Origin: Halanaerobacter jeridensis
GTDB taxonomy: Bacteria > Bacillota > Halanaerobiia > Halobacteroidales > Halobacteroidaceae
NCBI RefSeq assembly: GCF_016908315.1
Contig: NZ_JAFBDQ010000004.1
Span: forward strand, 62,001-126,000
Length of the DNA stretch: 64,000 nt
Direction: 5' to 3'
The translations under genes and the position numbers were made by a program. Position 1 is the stretch's first letter, and every line of letters begins with the position of its first letter. Below, one piece after another: positions 27,390-36,067 of the stretch. The notes under the pieces are model-generated. The model worked only from the letters and a program-made list of their open reading frames with translations. It was not told the origin of the DNA and did not search any database.

Positions 27390-28013
27390 ATGTTTTCTTT
27401 AGAAAATGTTAAATTTAAGGATGTATTAGATATCAAAGAACTAAAGTTTCCTGCTGATGAAATAACTTGTATTGTTGGCCCTAGTGGAGGGGGTAAAACT
27501 ACCTTGCTGAAACTATTAAATAATTTAGTTAGTGTAGATGAGGGCCAAGTGTTATATCGAGGTCAAGATGTAGAAAAGTGGGATCCAATTGAACTACGGC
27601 AAGAGGTAATTATGATTTCCCAGCAACCAGTTACTTTTACTGAGACAGTTGGTCAAGAACTGCAAGTAGGATTTGAAATGACTGGCAGGCAAGTACCTAA
27701 AGAAGAGAAGTTAAAACAGATGATGCAGCAAATGCAATTAGATAAGAAACTATCAACATCTGTTGATCTTTTATCTGGGGGAGAAAAGCAACGTTTGGCT
27801 TTAGCACGTAGTTTATTATTGAATCGTGAGGTTTTATTATTAGATGAACCTTCTTCAGCCCTTGACCAAGCTACCGAAGAAAAAGTAATTCAGCAGTTGG
27901 CTAACTATGGTCACCACAATGATATTACATTAATTATGGTTACTCATTCTCTTAATATTGCTCAAAATTATGGGGATAATACCTTTGAAGTTAAAGAGGG
28001 GAAAATAGTTTAA
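27390..28013 (+). CDS. fetA: ABC transporter ATPase, FetA/YbbL type
   Basis: A 207-residue ATPase with Walker A 'GPSGGGKTTLLKLL', ABC signature 'LLSGGEKQRLALARSL', Walker B 'VLLLDEPSSALD' and the switch His in 'VTHS'. The short length and the UPF0014 permease encoded next identify it as the FetA half of a FetAB-like exporter, which in Escherichia coli helps iron efflux and oxidative-stress tolerance. GGGAGG precedes the ATG. Confidence 0.8.
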   Translation: MFSLENVKFKDVLDIKELKFPADEITCIVGPSGGGKTTLLKLLNNLVSVDEGQVLYRGQDVEKWDPIELRQEVIMISQQPVTFTETVGQELQVGFEMTGRQVPKEEKLKQMMQQMQLDKKLSTSVDLLSGGEKQRLALARSLLLNREVLLLDEPSSALDQATEEKVIQQLANYGHHNDITLIMVTHSLNIAQNYGDNTFEVKEGKIV

Positions 28014-28032
28014 AAAGGAGCAATAAAAAATA

Positions 28033-28818
28033 ATGAATCAAGCAATGGAGCTATCATTGTATCAATTGGCAGCCGCTTATGTATTTATTCTGATTTTATT
28101 AGCTATTGTTAAATTAAGAAAAATTGACCATGAGAAAGAAATTATACTTGCTACAATTAGAATGACTTTACAGTTAGTAATAGTAGGTTATTTACTCACT
28201 TATATTTTCCAACAGAATCATTATGCTTTTACTCTTATAGTGATTTTTATCATGGAAGGATTTGCTATTTATAATATTTATCAACGAGTAGATGGAATAA
28301 TAAATAAAAAACTTAAATTAGTAATAGCTATTTCTATGTTAAGTGGAACTTTAACAAGTATATTTTTCTTTTTATTAGTAGTTATTAATTTAGAACCATG
28401 GTATTATTCAAGATATTTCATTCCTATTTCAGGGATGTTAATTGGTAATTCAATGACGGGTATTTCTCTAGGAGTACAGCGATTGATATCGGGAGTTAAA
28501 GAAAAAAGAGCACAAATTGAAGCGGCTTTGATGTTAGGAGTAACTCCTAAACGTGCTACTAGAGAAATTGTAAATAAAGCATTTAGTTCTGCTATTTTAC
28601 CAACTATTAATTCTATGATGGGCATGGGAATTGTATTTTTACCAGGAATGATGACAGGTCAAATTTTATCTGGTGAGGCTCCTCTGTCGGCAATTAGATA
28701 TCAAATTGCTATCATGATGGGGATCGCTGGAAGCGTGTCATTAACAATAGTTATTTTTGTTTATTTAGGGTATAAGACTTTCTTCAATGAACGAGCCCAA
28801 TTAAATATTAATAAATAA
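28033..28818 (+). CDS. fetB: ABC transporter permease, FetB/UPF0014 type
   Basis: A 261-residue membrane protein with about seven hydrophobic segments and family landmarks 'IRMTLQLVIVGYLLTYIF', 'PISGMLIGNSMTGISLG', 'EAALMLGVTPKRATREIVNKA' (coupling helix) and 'GIVFLPGMMTGQILSGEAPLSAIRYQI'. It lies 19 bp after fetA, with AAAGGAG, and is followed by a strong terminator. Metal specificity is inferred from E. coli FetB. Confidence 0.85.
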   Translation: MNQAMELSLYQLAAAYVFILILLAIVKLRKIDHEKEIILATIRMTLQLVIVGYLLTYIFQQNHYAFTLIVIFIMEGFAIYNIYQRVDGIINKKLKLVIAISMLSGTLTSIFFFLLVVINLEPWYYSRYFIPISGMLIGNSMTGISLGVQRLISGVKEKRAQIEAALMLGVTPKRATREIVNKAFSSAILPTINSMMGMGIVFLPGMMTGQILSGEAPLSAIRYQIAIMMGIAGSVSLTIVIFVYLGYKTFFNERAQLNINK

Positions 28819-28822
28819 AACT

Positions 28823-28852
28823 AAGGTCAGCCTAATATCAGGCTGACCTTTT
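28823..28852 (+). terminator. Terminator of fetAB
   Basis: AAGGTCAGCC (28823-28832) pairs perfectly with GGCTGACCTT (28841-28850), then TT and T-rich sequence. Confidence 0.9.
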
Positions 28853-28999
28853 AATATTTTTTGCAATCTTAATCTAATAAAGGTAAATAATTATAAATGT
28901 AGAATAAATTAATTAAAGATATACAAAATAAAGAAAATGATAAATTTTATGTAATAAAAAATCAAATTCTATATTAAATTTGAAGGAGTTGTGTCATAG

Positions 29000-30658
29000 A
29001 TGGTGGATAAGATTAATAATAAAACTTTAGATAATAGTCTTTATTTCTACTTGGGATTTTGTATGTTGATAGTTGTGCTATTTACTATAGTTCAAATTAA
29101 TATGATGAATTTATTAAAAAAGAACGATGACCAAATAATTAAATTAGACTCTTTTACCTCACCTCAAAAAGAAAATGGAATGAATTATTATCGTTTAAAA
29201 GAAGGAGACCCTCATCAATATCAATTTAAGACCACTATTAGTGGGGAAAAGTTGAATGAATTAAATGGTGATAATTATGAGTTGATAGTTTATCAATTTA
29301 CTGCTCAGTGGTATAAAATTTATTTCAACGGATTTTTAATTGGTGGTAGTGGCGATTATCAGGATCATAACAGTAACATTTGGAATCAGTTTGCAAAATA
29401 TTCAATTCCAGAGCAATTAATTAAGAGTCGTAATGAAATTAAGGTTAAAGCCTATGGGGCTTATGAAATTGGTACTTTGAATTTGCCTTTGATGATTTCT
29501 ACAATTGATTTTACAAATAAAATTTATGAATTATTTAAATTCCTTTTTTATTATTTTTATTTAGTAGTGATTGGTATAGTATTAGTTAATTTATTACTTT
29601 TAATGTATATTGTAATTATTAGCCCTAATAGGGATAATGAATATATTTATTATATTTTAGCTAATATTTTTTTAATACCTCCTATTTTTGATTATATAAC
29701 TTTTTATACTTTGCCCATATCTTTGCTTGCTTTTAAAAAAATAATCATGGCTAGCAATTGCATAATGGTTATTTTCACTTCTATTGGATTATATAAACAA
29801 TTTAAAAAGAGGGTAAATATGATTGCGGGAATTATATTATTATTTGTATTATTATTTGGTTTAATAAGGTTTTCTGCTTTAATTGGGTTTGTTAATTATT
29901 GGAATGTGCTTAATCTTTTCATGACAATTAATTTAGTAACTTGGTTATATGCTACAGCAGTTAATTTAAAGAATTCTTATATAGCAAAAGTTATTTTTAT
30001 TACTACTTTGTTTACTTTATATGCGCCGATTAATATGATGATCTTGTCTACTTTTAATATTAATATAGGAATGACAGATAGTAGATTTTTACTATTTCCT
30101 CTGTCTTTTATTTTAATTACACTGTATCATTATGTGGAATTAAATCGAACTATAGCTCATGAACAGAATCGGTCGCAATTAATGTATGAGAGAGCAATTA
30201 AAGATGAAATGACTGATACCTATAATCACCAATATATAGTTGATTTTTTAGAAGATAAATACGGGATGTATTCCATAATTATGTTAGATATTGATGATTT
30301 TAAGGAAATAAATGATCAGTATGGGCATCAAACTGGTGATTTTGTAATTAAATATGTAGTAGAAAAAATAAAAAGTAATATTCGTAAGAATGATATAGTA
30401 GGACGTTATGGAGGAGATGAATTTATAATCGTTTTAGATAAGTGTCCTCAAGAAAAGGGAGAAGAAATAGCTAAAAAAATAAAAAAAGATATAAAAGCTC
30501 TGCAACAGACACCCCAAGAGGAAGAAATAGAGGTTACAGTCTCTTTGGGAGTTTATCAGGTGGAAGAAGAGAAGAATAGAAAAGTGGTTTTAAAAGAAGT
30601 TGACCAGAATCTCTATCAAGCTAAAAAAGAAGGTAAAGATAGAGTAGTGGTAGGATAA
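29000..30658 (+). CDS. Membrane-bound diguanylate cyclase (GGDEF)
   Basis: A 552-residue protein with an N-terminal membrane segment (about 14-37), an extracytoplasmic domain to about residue 180 ('YELIVYQFTAQWYKIYFNGFLIGGSGDY', a jelly-roll-like 7TMR-DISM-type pattern), then about seven membrane segments (180-385), and a C-terminal GGDEF domain (about 400-552). The active site reads 'GRYGGDEF', so it should make cyclic di-GMP; no obvious RxxD inhibitory site is seen just before it. The external domain likely senses an unknown ligand. AAGGAG precedes the ATG. Confidence 0.82.
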   Translation: MVDKINNKTLDNSLYFYLGFCMLIVVLFTIVQINMMNLLKKNDDQIIKLDSFTSPQKENGMNYYRLKEGDPHQYQFKTTISGEKLNELNGDNYELIVYQFTAQWYKIYFNGFLIGGSGDYQDHNSNIWNQFAKYSIPEQLIKSRNEIKVKAYGAYEIGTLNLPLMISTIDFTNKIYELFKFLFYYFYLVVIGIVLVNLLLLMYIVIISPNRDNEYIYYILANIFLIPPIFDYITFYTLPISLLAFKKIIMASNCIMVIFTSIGLYKQFKKRVNMIAGIILLFVLLFGLIRFSALIGFVNYWNVLNLFMTINLVTWLYATAVNLKNSYIAKVIFITTLFTLYAPINMMILSTFNINIGMTDSRFLLFPLSFILITLYHYVELNRTIAHEQNRSQLMYERAIKDEMTDTYNHQYIVDFLEDKYGMYSIIMLDIDDFKEINDQYGHQTGDFVIKYVVEKIKSNIRKNDIVGRYGGDEFIIVLDKCPQEKGEEIAKKIKKDIKALQQTPQEEEIEVTVSLGVYQVEEEKNRKVVLKEVDQNLYQAKKEGKDRVVVG

Positions 30659-30675
30659 ATTTTTGCTAACTAAGT

Positions 30676-30704
30676 TTGATAATTAAAGAAGATAGTTATA
30701 TAAT
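30676..30704 (+). promoter_or_regulatory. Promoter of the thioredoxin reductase-like gene
   Basis: TTGATA (30676-30681) and TATAAT (30699-30704) with a 17-bp spacer. Confidence 0.65.
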
Positions 30705-30779
30705 AATATTGGGAAATTTTAATATTAGGATATAAAAATTGAGTATATAGTTAAAAGATTATAAAGTGGAGGGATAATT

Positions 30780-31637
30780 ATGACAGAAGAAGTATATGAT
30801 TTAGCAATTGTTGGCGGTGGGCCTGCTGGTATGTCAGCAGCTGTGAATGCTCGAGCAAGAAATAAAGATGTGGTTATTTTTGAAAGTGGTCAATTAGTAA
30901 GTAAAGTTGATATATCTCCCCATATTAGAAATTATTTAGGTTTTAGTGATATAACTGGTCCTGAATTGGCAGAAAAATTCATCTCTCATATTGAAGATGA
31001 AAATATTCCGGTGATTAATGAAAAAGTAGTTAAAGCTTATCCAATGGGCGATAAGGTAATGTTAACTACTAATAGTGAAAATTATGAAGCAAAGAAATTA
31101 ATTTTAACAGTAGGAGTTAATCAAAAAGCTGAAATTGATGGTGAAGCAGATTATGTAGGAAAAGGTGTAAGTTATTGTGCAACCTGTGATGGTAAGTTAT
31201 ATGAAGGTCAAGATGTAATAGTAATTAGTGAAAGCGCTCATCATGAGGAAGAAGCTAACTTTTTAGCAGATGTCTGTGATACTGTTTATTATGTTCCCCA
31301 ATATGATGAAATAGAACATTTAGATGATAGAATTGACATAATTGAAGGAAATCCAGAAGAGATAAAAGGTGAAGATACAGTCAATAAAGTTCAATTAGAT
31401 ACGGGAGAATATGAAGTTGCTGCTGCCTTTATTTTAAGAGATAGTGTACCTCCATCTGAAGTAGTACCAGGATTAGAATTAGATGGTTTACACATTAAAA
31501 TTGATGAAAATTATGAAACTAGTGTAGATGGTGTTTATGCTGCTGGAGATTGTGCAGGAGAACCTTGGCAGTTAGCAAAAGCTGTAGGAGAAGGACAGTT
31601 AGCCGCCTTAAAAGCTATTAGAGAATTGGATAAATAG
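30780..31637 (+). CDS. Thioredoxin reductase-like flavoprotein lacking the NADPH motif (FFTR candidate)
   Basis: A 285-residue protein with a clean FAD site ('DLAIVGGGPAGMSAAVNARAR', residues 7-27), the redox disulfide CATC at 133-136 ('SYCATCDGK') and the C-terminal FAD signature 'GVYAAGDCAGEPWQLAKAVGEG'. Where NADPH-dependent enzymes have GxGxxA, it reads 'VIVISESAHHEEEA' (146-159), and the later HRRxxxR is 'YYVPQYDEI'. Loss of both motifs is the hallmark of ferredoxin-dependent flavin thioredoxin reductases from clostridia. The call as FFTR rather than TrxB is inference from these losses. It has its own promoter; no thioredoxin gene is adjacent. Confidence 0.75.
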   Translation: MTEEVYDLAIVGGGPAGMSAAVNARARNKDVVIFESGQLVSKVDISPHIRNYLGFSDITGPELAEKFISHIEDENIPVINEKVVKAYPMGDKVMLTTNSENYEAKKLILTVGVNQKAEIDGEADYVGKGVSYCATCDGKLYEGQDVIVISESAHHEEEANFLADVCDTVYYVPQYDEIEHLDDRIDIIEGNPEEIKGEDTVNKVQLDTGEYEVAAAFILRDSVPPSEVVPGLELDGLHIKIDENYETSVDGVYAAGDCAGEPWQLAKAVGEGQLAALKAIRELDK

Positions 31638-31728
31638 TGAAAATTTGAATAAAATTTAATGAATATTTTTTAGCAAATTGAAAATAATTATAATATAAAA
31701 AAGATCTTATAAGAAATAAGGTGGTAAA

Positions 31729-32127
31729 GTGTCCTGTGAATTAGCAGTATTAGGTATAGGAGATGTGCGTAAGCAGGATAGAGGATTAGCTGTCTACCTT
31801 TTAGATGCTTTACGAGAAGCTTTCACTTGGATGGATGTTAGTTTTATCTATGCTGGTAAAAACGGTAGAGATTTATATGAGATGCTACAGGATATAAAAG
31901 CAGATAAAGTTTTGATTTTAGATACGAGTGATGAAGGAATTCAGCCAGGAGAATTTAATTATTTGACGCTTAAAGTACCTGAAGCAGAATTTATGAAAGA
32001 GATGCTAATTGTGACGATTGGAATTTTTAGTGATGACTGGGGGAAAAAGCTATCTAAATTACTTGATCAGGAATTTGCACAGATTGTAGATAAAGTTTCT
32101 AGTCTGATTTTAAGTCTGTTAAATTAA
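31729..32127 (+). CDS. Hydrogenase maturation protease-like protein (HyaD/HycI fold), divergent
   Basis: A 132-residue protein that opens 'ELAVLGIGDVRKQDRGLAVYLLDAL', the pattern of the [NiFe]-hydrogenase maturation endopeptidase family ('GIGN...DDG'), and continues 'ADKVLILDTSDEG' where the family has a second metal ligand. The first motif is altered (one Asp of DDG is Arg) and no clear third His ligand is seen, so activity is doubtful. The start is GTG 31729 after AAGGTGG. No [NiFe] hydrogenase is in the window. Confidence 0.6.
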   Translation: MSCELAVLGIGDVRKQDRGLAVYLLDALREAFTWMDVSFIYAGKNGRDLYEMLQDIKADKVLILDTSDEGIQPGEFNYLTLKVPEAEFMKEMLIVTIGIFSDDWGKKLSKLLDQEFAQIVDKVSSLILSLLN

Positions 32128-32133
32128 TTATTG

Positions 32134-32157
32134 AGCCCACATTAATTGTGGGCTTTT
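32134..32157 (+). terminator. Terminator before fur
   Basis: GCCCACATTAATTGTGGGC forms a perfect short hairpin followed by TTTT. Confidence 0.85.
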
Positions 32158-32178
32158 ATAAATTTTATGTTGCTAATG

Positions 32179-32208
32179 TTGACACTTAATGTAAAGGTAC
32201 GTTATAAT
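32179..32208 (+). promoter_or_regulatory. Promoter of fur
   Basis: TTGACA (32179-32184) and TATAAT (32203-32208), spacer 18 bp; both boxes are full consensus. Confidence 0.85.
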
Positions 32209-32240
32209 TAAAGTAAATTCATACTTTAGTAGGTGAAATT

Positions 32241-32669
32241 ATGGCTGATTTAAATAGTTTAAAAAATATTCTAGCTGCTAATAACTATAAGTTAACTTCG
32301 CAGCGCAAACAAATTTTAAAGGTATTGCTTGATAGTCAAGGTGAACACTTGAGTGCTGAGGATATCTATGAGATTTTAAAAGAAGATAATCCAGGGATAG
32401 GATTAGCAACTGTCTATCGTACTTTGGAATTGTTTTGTGAATTAGGTTTAGTACAGGAATTGGATTTTGATGAAGAAAGAAAAAGATATGAAGTAGAAGG
32501 AGAAGGGGCTCATCATCACCATTTAATTTGTTTGAATTGCAATAAAATAATTGAATTTAATGATGAGATTTTGGAAGACTTTGAACAGAATTTGCAACAA
32601 GAATATAATTTTGAAGTTACAGAACATAAAATGAAGTTTTATGGTTATTGTAAAGATTGTAAGGAATAA
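32241..32669 (+). CDS. fur: Fur-family metalloregulator
   Basis: A 142-residue Fur/PerR/Zur-type repressor. It has the winged helix ('KLTSQRKQILKVLL...GLATVYRTLELFCELGLV'), the His-rich metal segment 'GAHHHHLICLNCNKIIEF' and two CxxC zinc sites ('CLNC', 'CKDC'). Which metal or peroxide it senses cannot be settled by reading; a Fur-box-like sequence occurs upstream of the minus-strand gene at 61472, which favours Fur. Consensus promoter and strong terminator make it monocistronic. Confidence 0.85.
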   Translation: MADLNSLKNILAANNYKLTSQRKQILKVLLDSQGEHLSAEDIYEILKEDNPGIGLATVYRTLELFCELGLVQELDFDEERKRYEVEGEGAHHHHLICLNCNKIIEFNDEILEDFEQNLQQEYNFEVTEHKMKFYGYCKDCKE

Positions 32670-32688
32670 AGTAGATAGTGTTTAATAA

Positions 32689-32717
32689 AGATTCCAGTAA
32701 TTCTGGAGTCTTTTTTA
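32689..32717 (+). terminator. Terminator of fur
   Basis: GATTCCAG...CTGGAGTC hairpin followed by six Ts. Confidence 0.8.
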
Positions 32718-32739
32718 TTTATCTGATGAGGTGAAAAAG

Positions 32740-34089
32740 ATGAAGTTAAAAGAAATAAAAAATCAGATGACTGATTTAGCAGGAACAATATATTTAGTTG
32801 GAGGAGTAATTCGTGATTATTTATTAGAGGAAGAGTTAAAAGATATTGACTTAGTAGTTGCAGGGCCAACTAAGGAAGTTGCTCAAAAATTTGCTGCCAG
32901 AATGGATGGGAGCTTTGTAGTTTTAGATGAGCAACGTTCGATGTATCGAGTAGTTACGGCTGATTTAATTTATGATTTTAGCCCTTTAAGGGGAGAAACA
33001 ATAATAGATGATTTAAGCCGCCGTGATTTTACTATTAATGCTATAGCCTTAAAATTAGATGATGCAGTTTTTCCTGAACAGAATTGGATTGACCCTTGGG
33101 ATGGTTTAGAAGATTTAGAGCAAGGGTCTTTGAGAGTAGTTAACAAGAGCAGTTTTACAGATGATCCTCTGCGAATATTAAGGATGATTAGATTTAAAGC
33201 TCAATTTAATTTTGAGATTACAGAAATGACTGAAGACTTAGCTTTAGAAGCCTCTTCTAAAATAACAGAAGTAGCTAATGAACGAATTAATACAGAATTA
33301 CAACTTATTTGTTCTTATTCAAATGCAGCTGAAAGTATAAATCATCTGCAAAATATAGGAATTATGTCCACTTTGATACCTCAGATTGAAGAATTACAAG
33401 AAATTGGTGCTTGTGAGTATCATCAAGAAGATGTGTGGACACATTCTTTAGCAGCAATAAAAGAAGTAGAAAATATGTTAAGCAAAGGTTATTGGATTAA
33501 TAAAATAAATAAAGATAATATTCCCCTCTTAAAAATAGCAGTTTTATTACATGATTATGGTAAGTTGTTTACTAAAGAAAAAATTGATGGTAAAATACAT
33601 TTTTATGGACATGAAAAAGTGGGGGCTAAAAGATTGCGTTCCCTTTTAAAAGAATTGACTTTTAGCAATCAAGAAATAAATTATATATTTAAATTAGTAC
33701 GTTATCATATGCGTCCCTTCTCTTTATATCAGGCCGATAATTTAACTTTTAAAGGTAAATATAGATTTTTTAAAATAGGAGCGGACGTTGTAGAAGATAT
33801 TTCTTTAGTTGCGGCTGCTGATAAATCAAGTACTGCTAAATTGAATAATCGCACTCAAGAAATGGCAGGTTTCTTAGAATTTCTCCGCCAGTTAATTGCT
33901 GATAAAGAAAAGTTCATAGAGCAAAGTAAGGAACAGTTAATTAATGGGAATGATTTAATAGAGGAACTAAACTTAGCTGAGGGCCCAAAAATTGGCGAGG
34001 TTCTAGCTGAAATTGAAAAGTTACAGGCGCAAGGTGAAATTACTACACGAGCTGAAGCATTGAAAGTTGCTCAAAACTATATTGATTAG
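32740..34089 (+). CDS. tRNA CCA-adding enzyme / poly(A) polymerase family with HD domain
   Basis: A 449-residue class II nucleotidyltransferase. The head has 'YLVGGVIRDYLLEEELKDIDLVV' (GG and DxD catalytic motifs) and 'LSRRDFTINAIALKL'; the neck follows with 'DDPLRILRMIRFKAQF'. The C-terminal half contains an HD domain ('HSLAAIKEVE', 'VLLHDYGKL', 'YHMRPF'). Such HD-bearing forms are the usual CCA-adding enzymes, or the A-adding member of a split pair, in clostridia-like bacteria. ATG 32740 follows GAGGTG; GTG 32731 is part of that site. It adds or repairs the 3' CCA of tRNA. Confidence 0.85.
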   Translation: MKLKEIKNQMTDLAGTIYLVGGVIRDYLLEEELKDIDLVVAGPTKEVAQKFAARMDGSFVVLDEQRSMYRVVTADLIYDFSPLRGETIIDDLSRRDFTINAIALKLDDAVFPEQNWIDPWDGLEDLEQGSLRVVNKSSFTDDPLRILRMIRFKAQFNFEITEMTEDLALEASSKITEVANERINTELQLICSYSNAAESINHLQNIGIMSTLIPQIEELQEIGACEYHQEDVWTHSLAAIKEVENMLSKGYWINKINKDNIPLLKIAVLLHDYGKLFTKEKIDGKIHFYGHEKVGAKRLRSLLKELTFSNQEINYIFKLVRYHMRPFSLYQADNLTFKGKYRFFKIGADVVEDISLVAAADKSSTAKLNNRTQEMAGFLEFLRQLIADKEKFIEQSKEQLINGNDLIEELNLAEGPKIGEVLAEIEKLQAQGEITTRAEALKVAQNYID

Positions 34090-34100
34090 GAGTGATAGAG

Positions 34101-34841
34101 ATGAAAGTAACTGTGTTAGGTAATCGGTCTCCCTATCCAACTCAGTCTAGTGGAGGATCTAGTTATTTAGTACAAAACGAAGATAAGAATATTTTACTTG
34201 ATGTGGGTCCTGATACTCTGCATAATTTACAGAAGATAATTCCCTGTCATGAGTTAGATGCTGTAATTATATCACATTTGCATTTAGATCATTTTTTGGA
34301 TTTGTTACCTCTTCACCATGCAATTACGTTGGCCCTTAATAATGGCTATAGAGATGAAGCTTTAGCTGTTTATCTTCCTTTTGACGAAAGTGAAGAGTTA
34401 GACTTTATTCGGACTAAAGTGGGAGAAGAATTTCATTTGCAGGAGATAAATTCTGAATCTCAATTGGATTTTGAAAAATTAAAAGCTTGTTTTCATCCTA
34501 CCACTCATTCTAAAGAGTGTTTAGGAATTAAAATTTGTGATTCAACTTCAATGTTAGGGTATACTGCAGATACTGCATTAGATGCTCAACTAGTAGATTT
34601 TTTCACTGGAATTGATATGTTATTAGCAGAGGCTAGTTTGCTAGAGAAAGATAAAGATAAACGTTCTTTAGGCCATATGACAGTTGGGGAGGCTGTTCAA
34701 TTTGGAGCTAGAGCAGGTGTTAATAAACTGCTTTTGACTCACCTTGCTTCTACCTATGATTTAGTAGAAATTGAATCAGAGGTGCCTCAGGTTTATTTTG
34801 ATGTAGAAATTACTAAGGTGTTAACAGAATATAAAGTATAG
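34101..34841 (+). CDS. MBL-fold metallo-hydrolase, RNase Z-like
   Basis: A 246-residue metallo-beta-lactamase-fold protein with the dinuclear zinc motif 'ISHLHLDHFLDLLPL', the downstream 'TTHSKECLGIKI', 'GYTADTALD' (Asp) and 'LLTHLAS' (His). The overall order resembles RNase Z and its relatives, but the protein is shorter and lacks the long exosite arm, so the substrate is uncertain. It starts 11 bases after the CCA enzyme stop with AGGAGTG, suggesting co-transcription and possibly a shared role in tRNA 3'-end processing. Confidence 0.75.
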   Translation: MKVTVLGNRSPYPTQSSGGSSYLVQNEDKNILLDVGPDTLHNLQKIIPCHELDAVIISHLHLDHFLDLLPLHHAITLALNNGYRDEALAVYLPFDESEELDFIRTKVGEEFHLQEINSESQLDFEKLKACFHPTTHSKECLGIKICDSTSMLGYTADTALDAQLVDFFTGIDMLLAEASLLEKDKDKRSLGHMTVGEAVQFGARAGVNKLLLTHLASTYDLVEIESEVPQVYFDVEITKVLTEYKV

Positions 34842-34985
34842 ATAGAAGTAAGTAGCTAGGAGCTAGTAGTTAAAAACATAAAATCAAATTCAAAACCTAA
34901 AATATTAACCTAGTATTCAATAATTCAAAGCTATGAACTGTTTTTTGGTTTTGAATTTACTACTAGCCACTAGCTAGTAGATAAT
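34838..34985 (-). repeat. Foldback intergenic repeat, partial related copy
   Basis: The left part (34843-34885) is the reverse complement of 59985-60032 in copy 3 ('AGTTAAAAACATAAAATCAA', 'AGTAAGTAGCTAGGAGCTAG'). The stretch is itself an inverted repeat: AGCTAGGAGCTAGTAGT and AAATTCAAAACC near the left edge pair with GGTTTTGAATTT and ACTACTAGCCACTAGCT near the right edge. No reading frame is seen. Confidence 0.65.
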
Positions 34986-34988
34986 ATT

Positions 34989-35016
34989 TTGATTATTGAA
35001 ATATATTTGCTAAAAT
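34989..35016 (+). promoter_or_regulatory. Promoter of the fumarase genes
   Basis: TTGATT (34989-34994) and TAAAAT (35011-35016), spacer 16 bp, 45 bp before the fumarase alpha start. Confidence 0.5.
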
Positions 35017-35060
35017 GTATTAAGGGAATAATATTTATTGAATAGGAGGAAAATAATCGG

Positions 35061-35906
35061 ATGAGAACTATAGAAGCAGAGGAGATAACTAAAGCTGTAG
35101 CGCGATTATGTAAAGAGACTAATTATAATTTAGGTCAGGATGTAATTCGAGCTTATAAAGAATCATTAGCAGCCGAGGAGTCTGAAGTAGCTCAAGAAAT
35201 TTTAGAACAGTTAATACAAAATGCTGAAATTGCTCAAGAAAAGGAAGTTCCAATTTGTCAAGATACGGGAATGGCTGTAGTATTTTTAGAATTAGGTCAG
35301 GATGTAAATATAGTAGGTGATGATGTAACTGCTGCGGTTAATGAAGGAGTTAAAAAGGGATATCAAGAAGGGTATTTACGTAAATCTGTGGTCAGTGACC
35401 CGTTAATTGAGAGAAAGAATACTGAAGATAATACTCCAGCAGTAATCCATACTACAATTGTACCAGGCGATGAGTTAAAGATCACTGTGGCTCCTAAAGG
35501 ATTTGGTAGTGAAAACATGAGTCAGATGAAGATGTTTAATCCTACAGCGGGAGCAGAAAAAGTAAAGGATTTTGTGGTACAGGTGGTAGAAGAAGCTGGA
35601 CCTAATCCCTGCCCGCCAATAGTTGTAGGAGTAGGTGTTGGTGGAACATTAGATAAAGCGGCTTTATTAGCTAAAAAATCACTGCTGCGAGATATTGGAG
35701 AACATAACTCTGACCCTAAATATAAATCTTTAGAAGAGGAAATATTAAATGCTGTCAATGAGACTGGAGTTGGCCCTCAAGGTTTAGGCGGTAAGACGAC
35801 GGCTCTAGCTGTTAATATTGAAGAATATCCAACTCATATTGCTGGATTACCAGTAGTAGTTAATATTAATTGTCATGTAGCACGACATAAAACAGTGGTA
35901 TTATAA
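35061..35906 (+). CDS. Class I fumarate hydratase, alpha subunit
   Basis: A 281-residue alpha subunit of the oxygen-sensitive [4Fe-4S] fumarase (or closely related tartrate dehydratase) that interconverts fumarate and malate. Cluster cysteines appear in 'VPICQDTGMAVVFLE', 'GPNPCPPIVVGVGVGGT' and 'VNINCHVARHKTVVL', and 'GSENMSQMKMFNPTAG' is a family hallmark. The beta subunit follows at 36068. Fumarase versus L(+)-tartrate dehydratase cannot be separated with certainty from sequence alone; fumarase is favoured in fermentative anaerobes. Confidence 0.85.
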   Translation: MRTIEAEEITKAVARLCKETNYNLGQDVIRAYKESLAAEESEVAQEILEQLIQNAEIAQEKEVPICQDTGMAVVFLELGQDVNIVGDDVTAAVNEGVKKGYQEGYLRKSVVSDPLIERKNTEDNTPAVIHTTIVPGDELKITVAPKGFGSENMSQMKMFNPTAGAEKVKDFVVQVVEEAGPNPCPPIVVGVGVGGTLDKAALLAKKSLLRDIGEHNSDPKYKSLEEEILNAVNETGVGPQGLGGKTTALAVNIEEYPTHIAGLPVVVNINCHVARHKTVVL

Positions 35907-36067
35907 ACTGTCAGCTATGAGCAAAGTACTGTAGAGATTTGGTACTGCTAAATCTAAATTAAATATAGTTTTAATGGCCTGAAAAACTTAACTGTTATAT
36001 TATTGTAATTGTTGAATTAGTAAAACATACATAAGTGAAATTAATTGAGAAGGGAGTAGAATTCATA

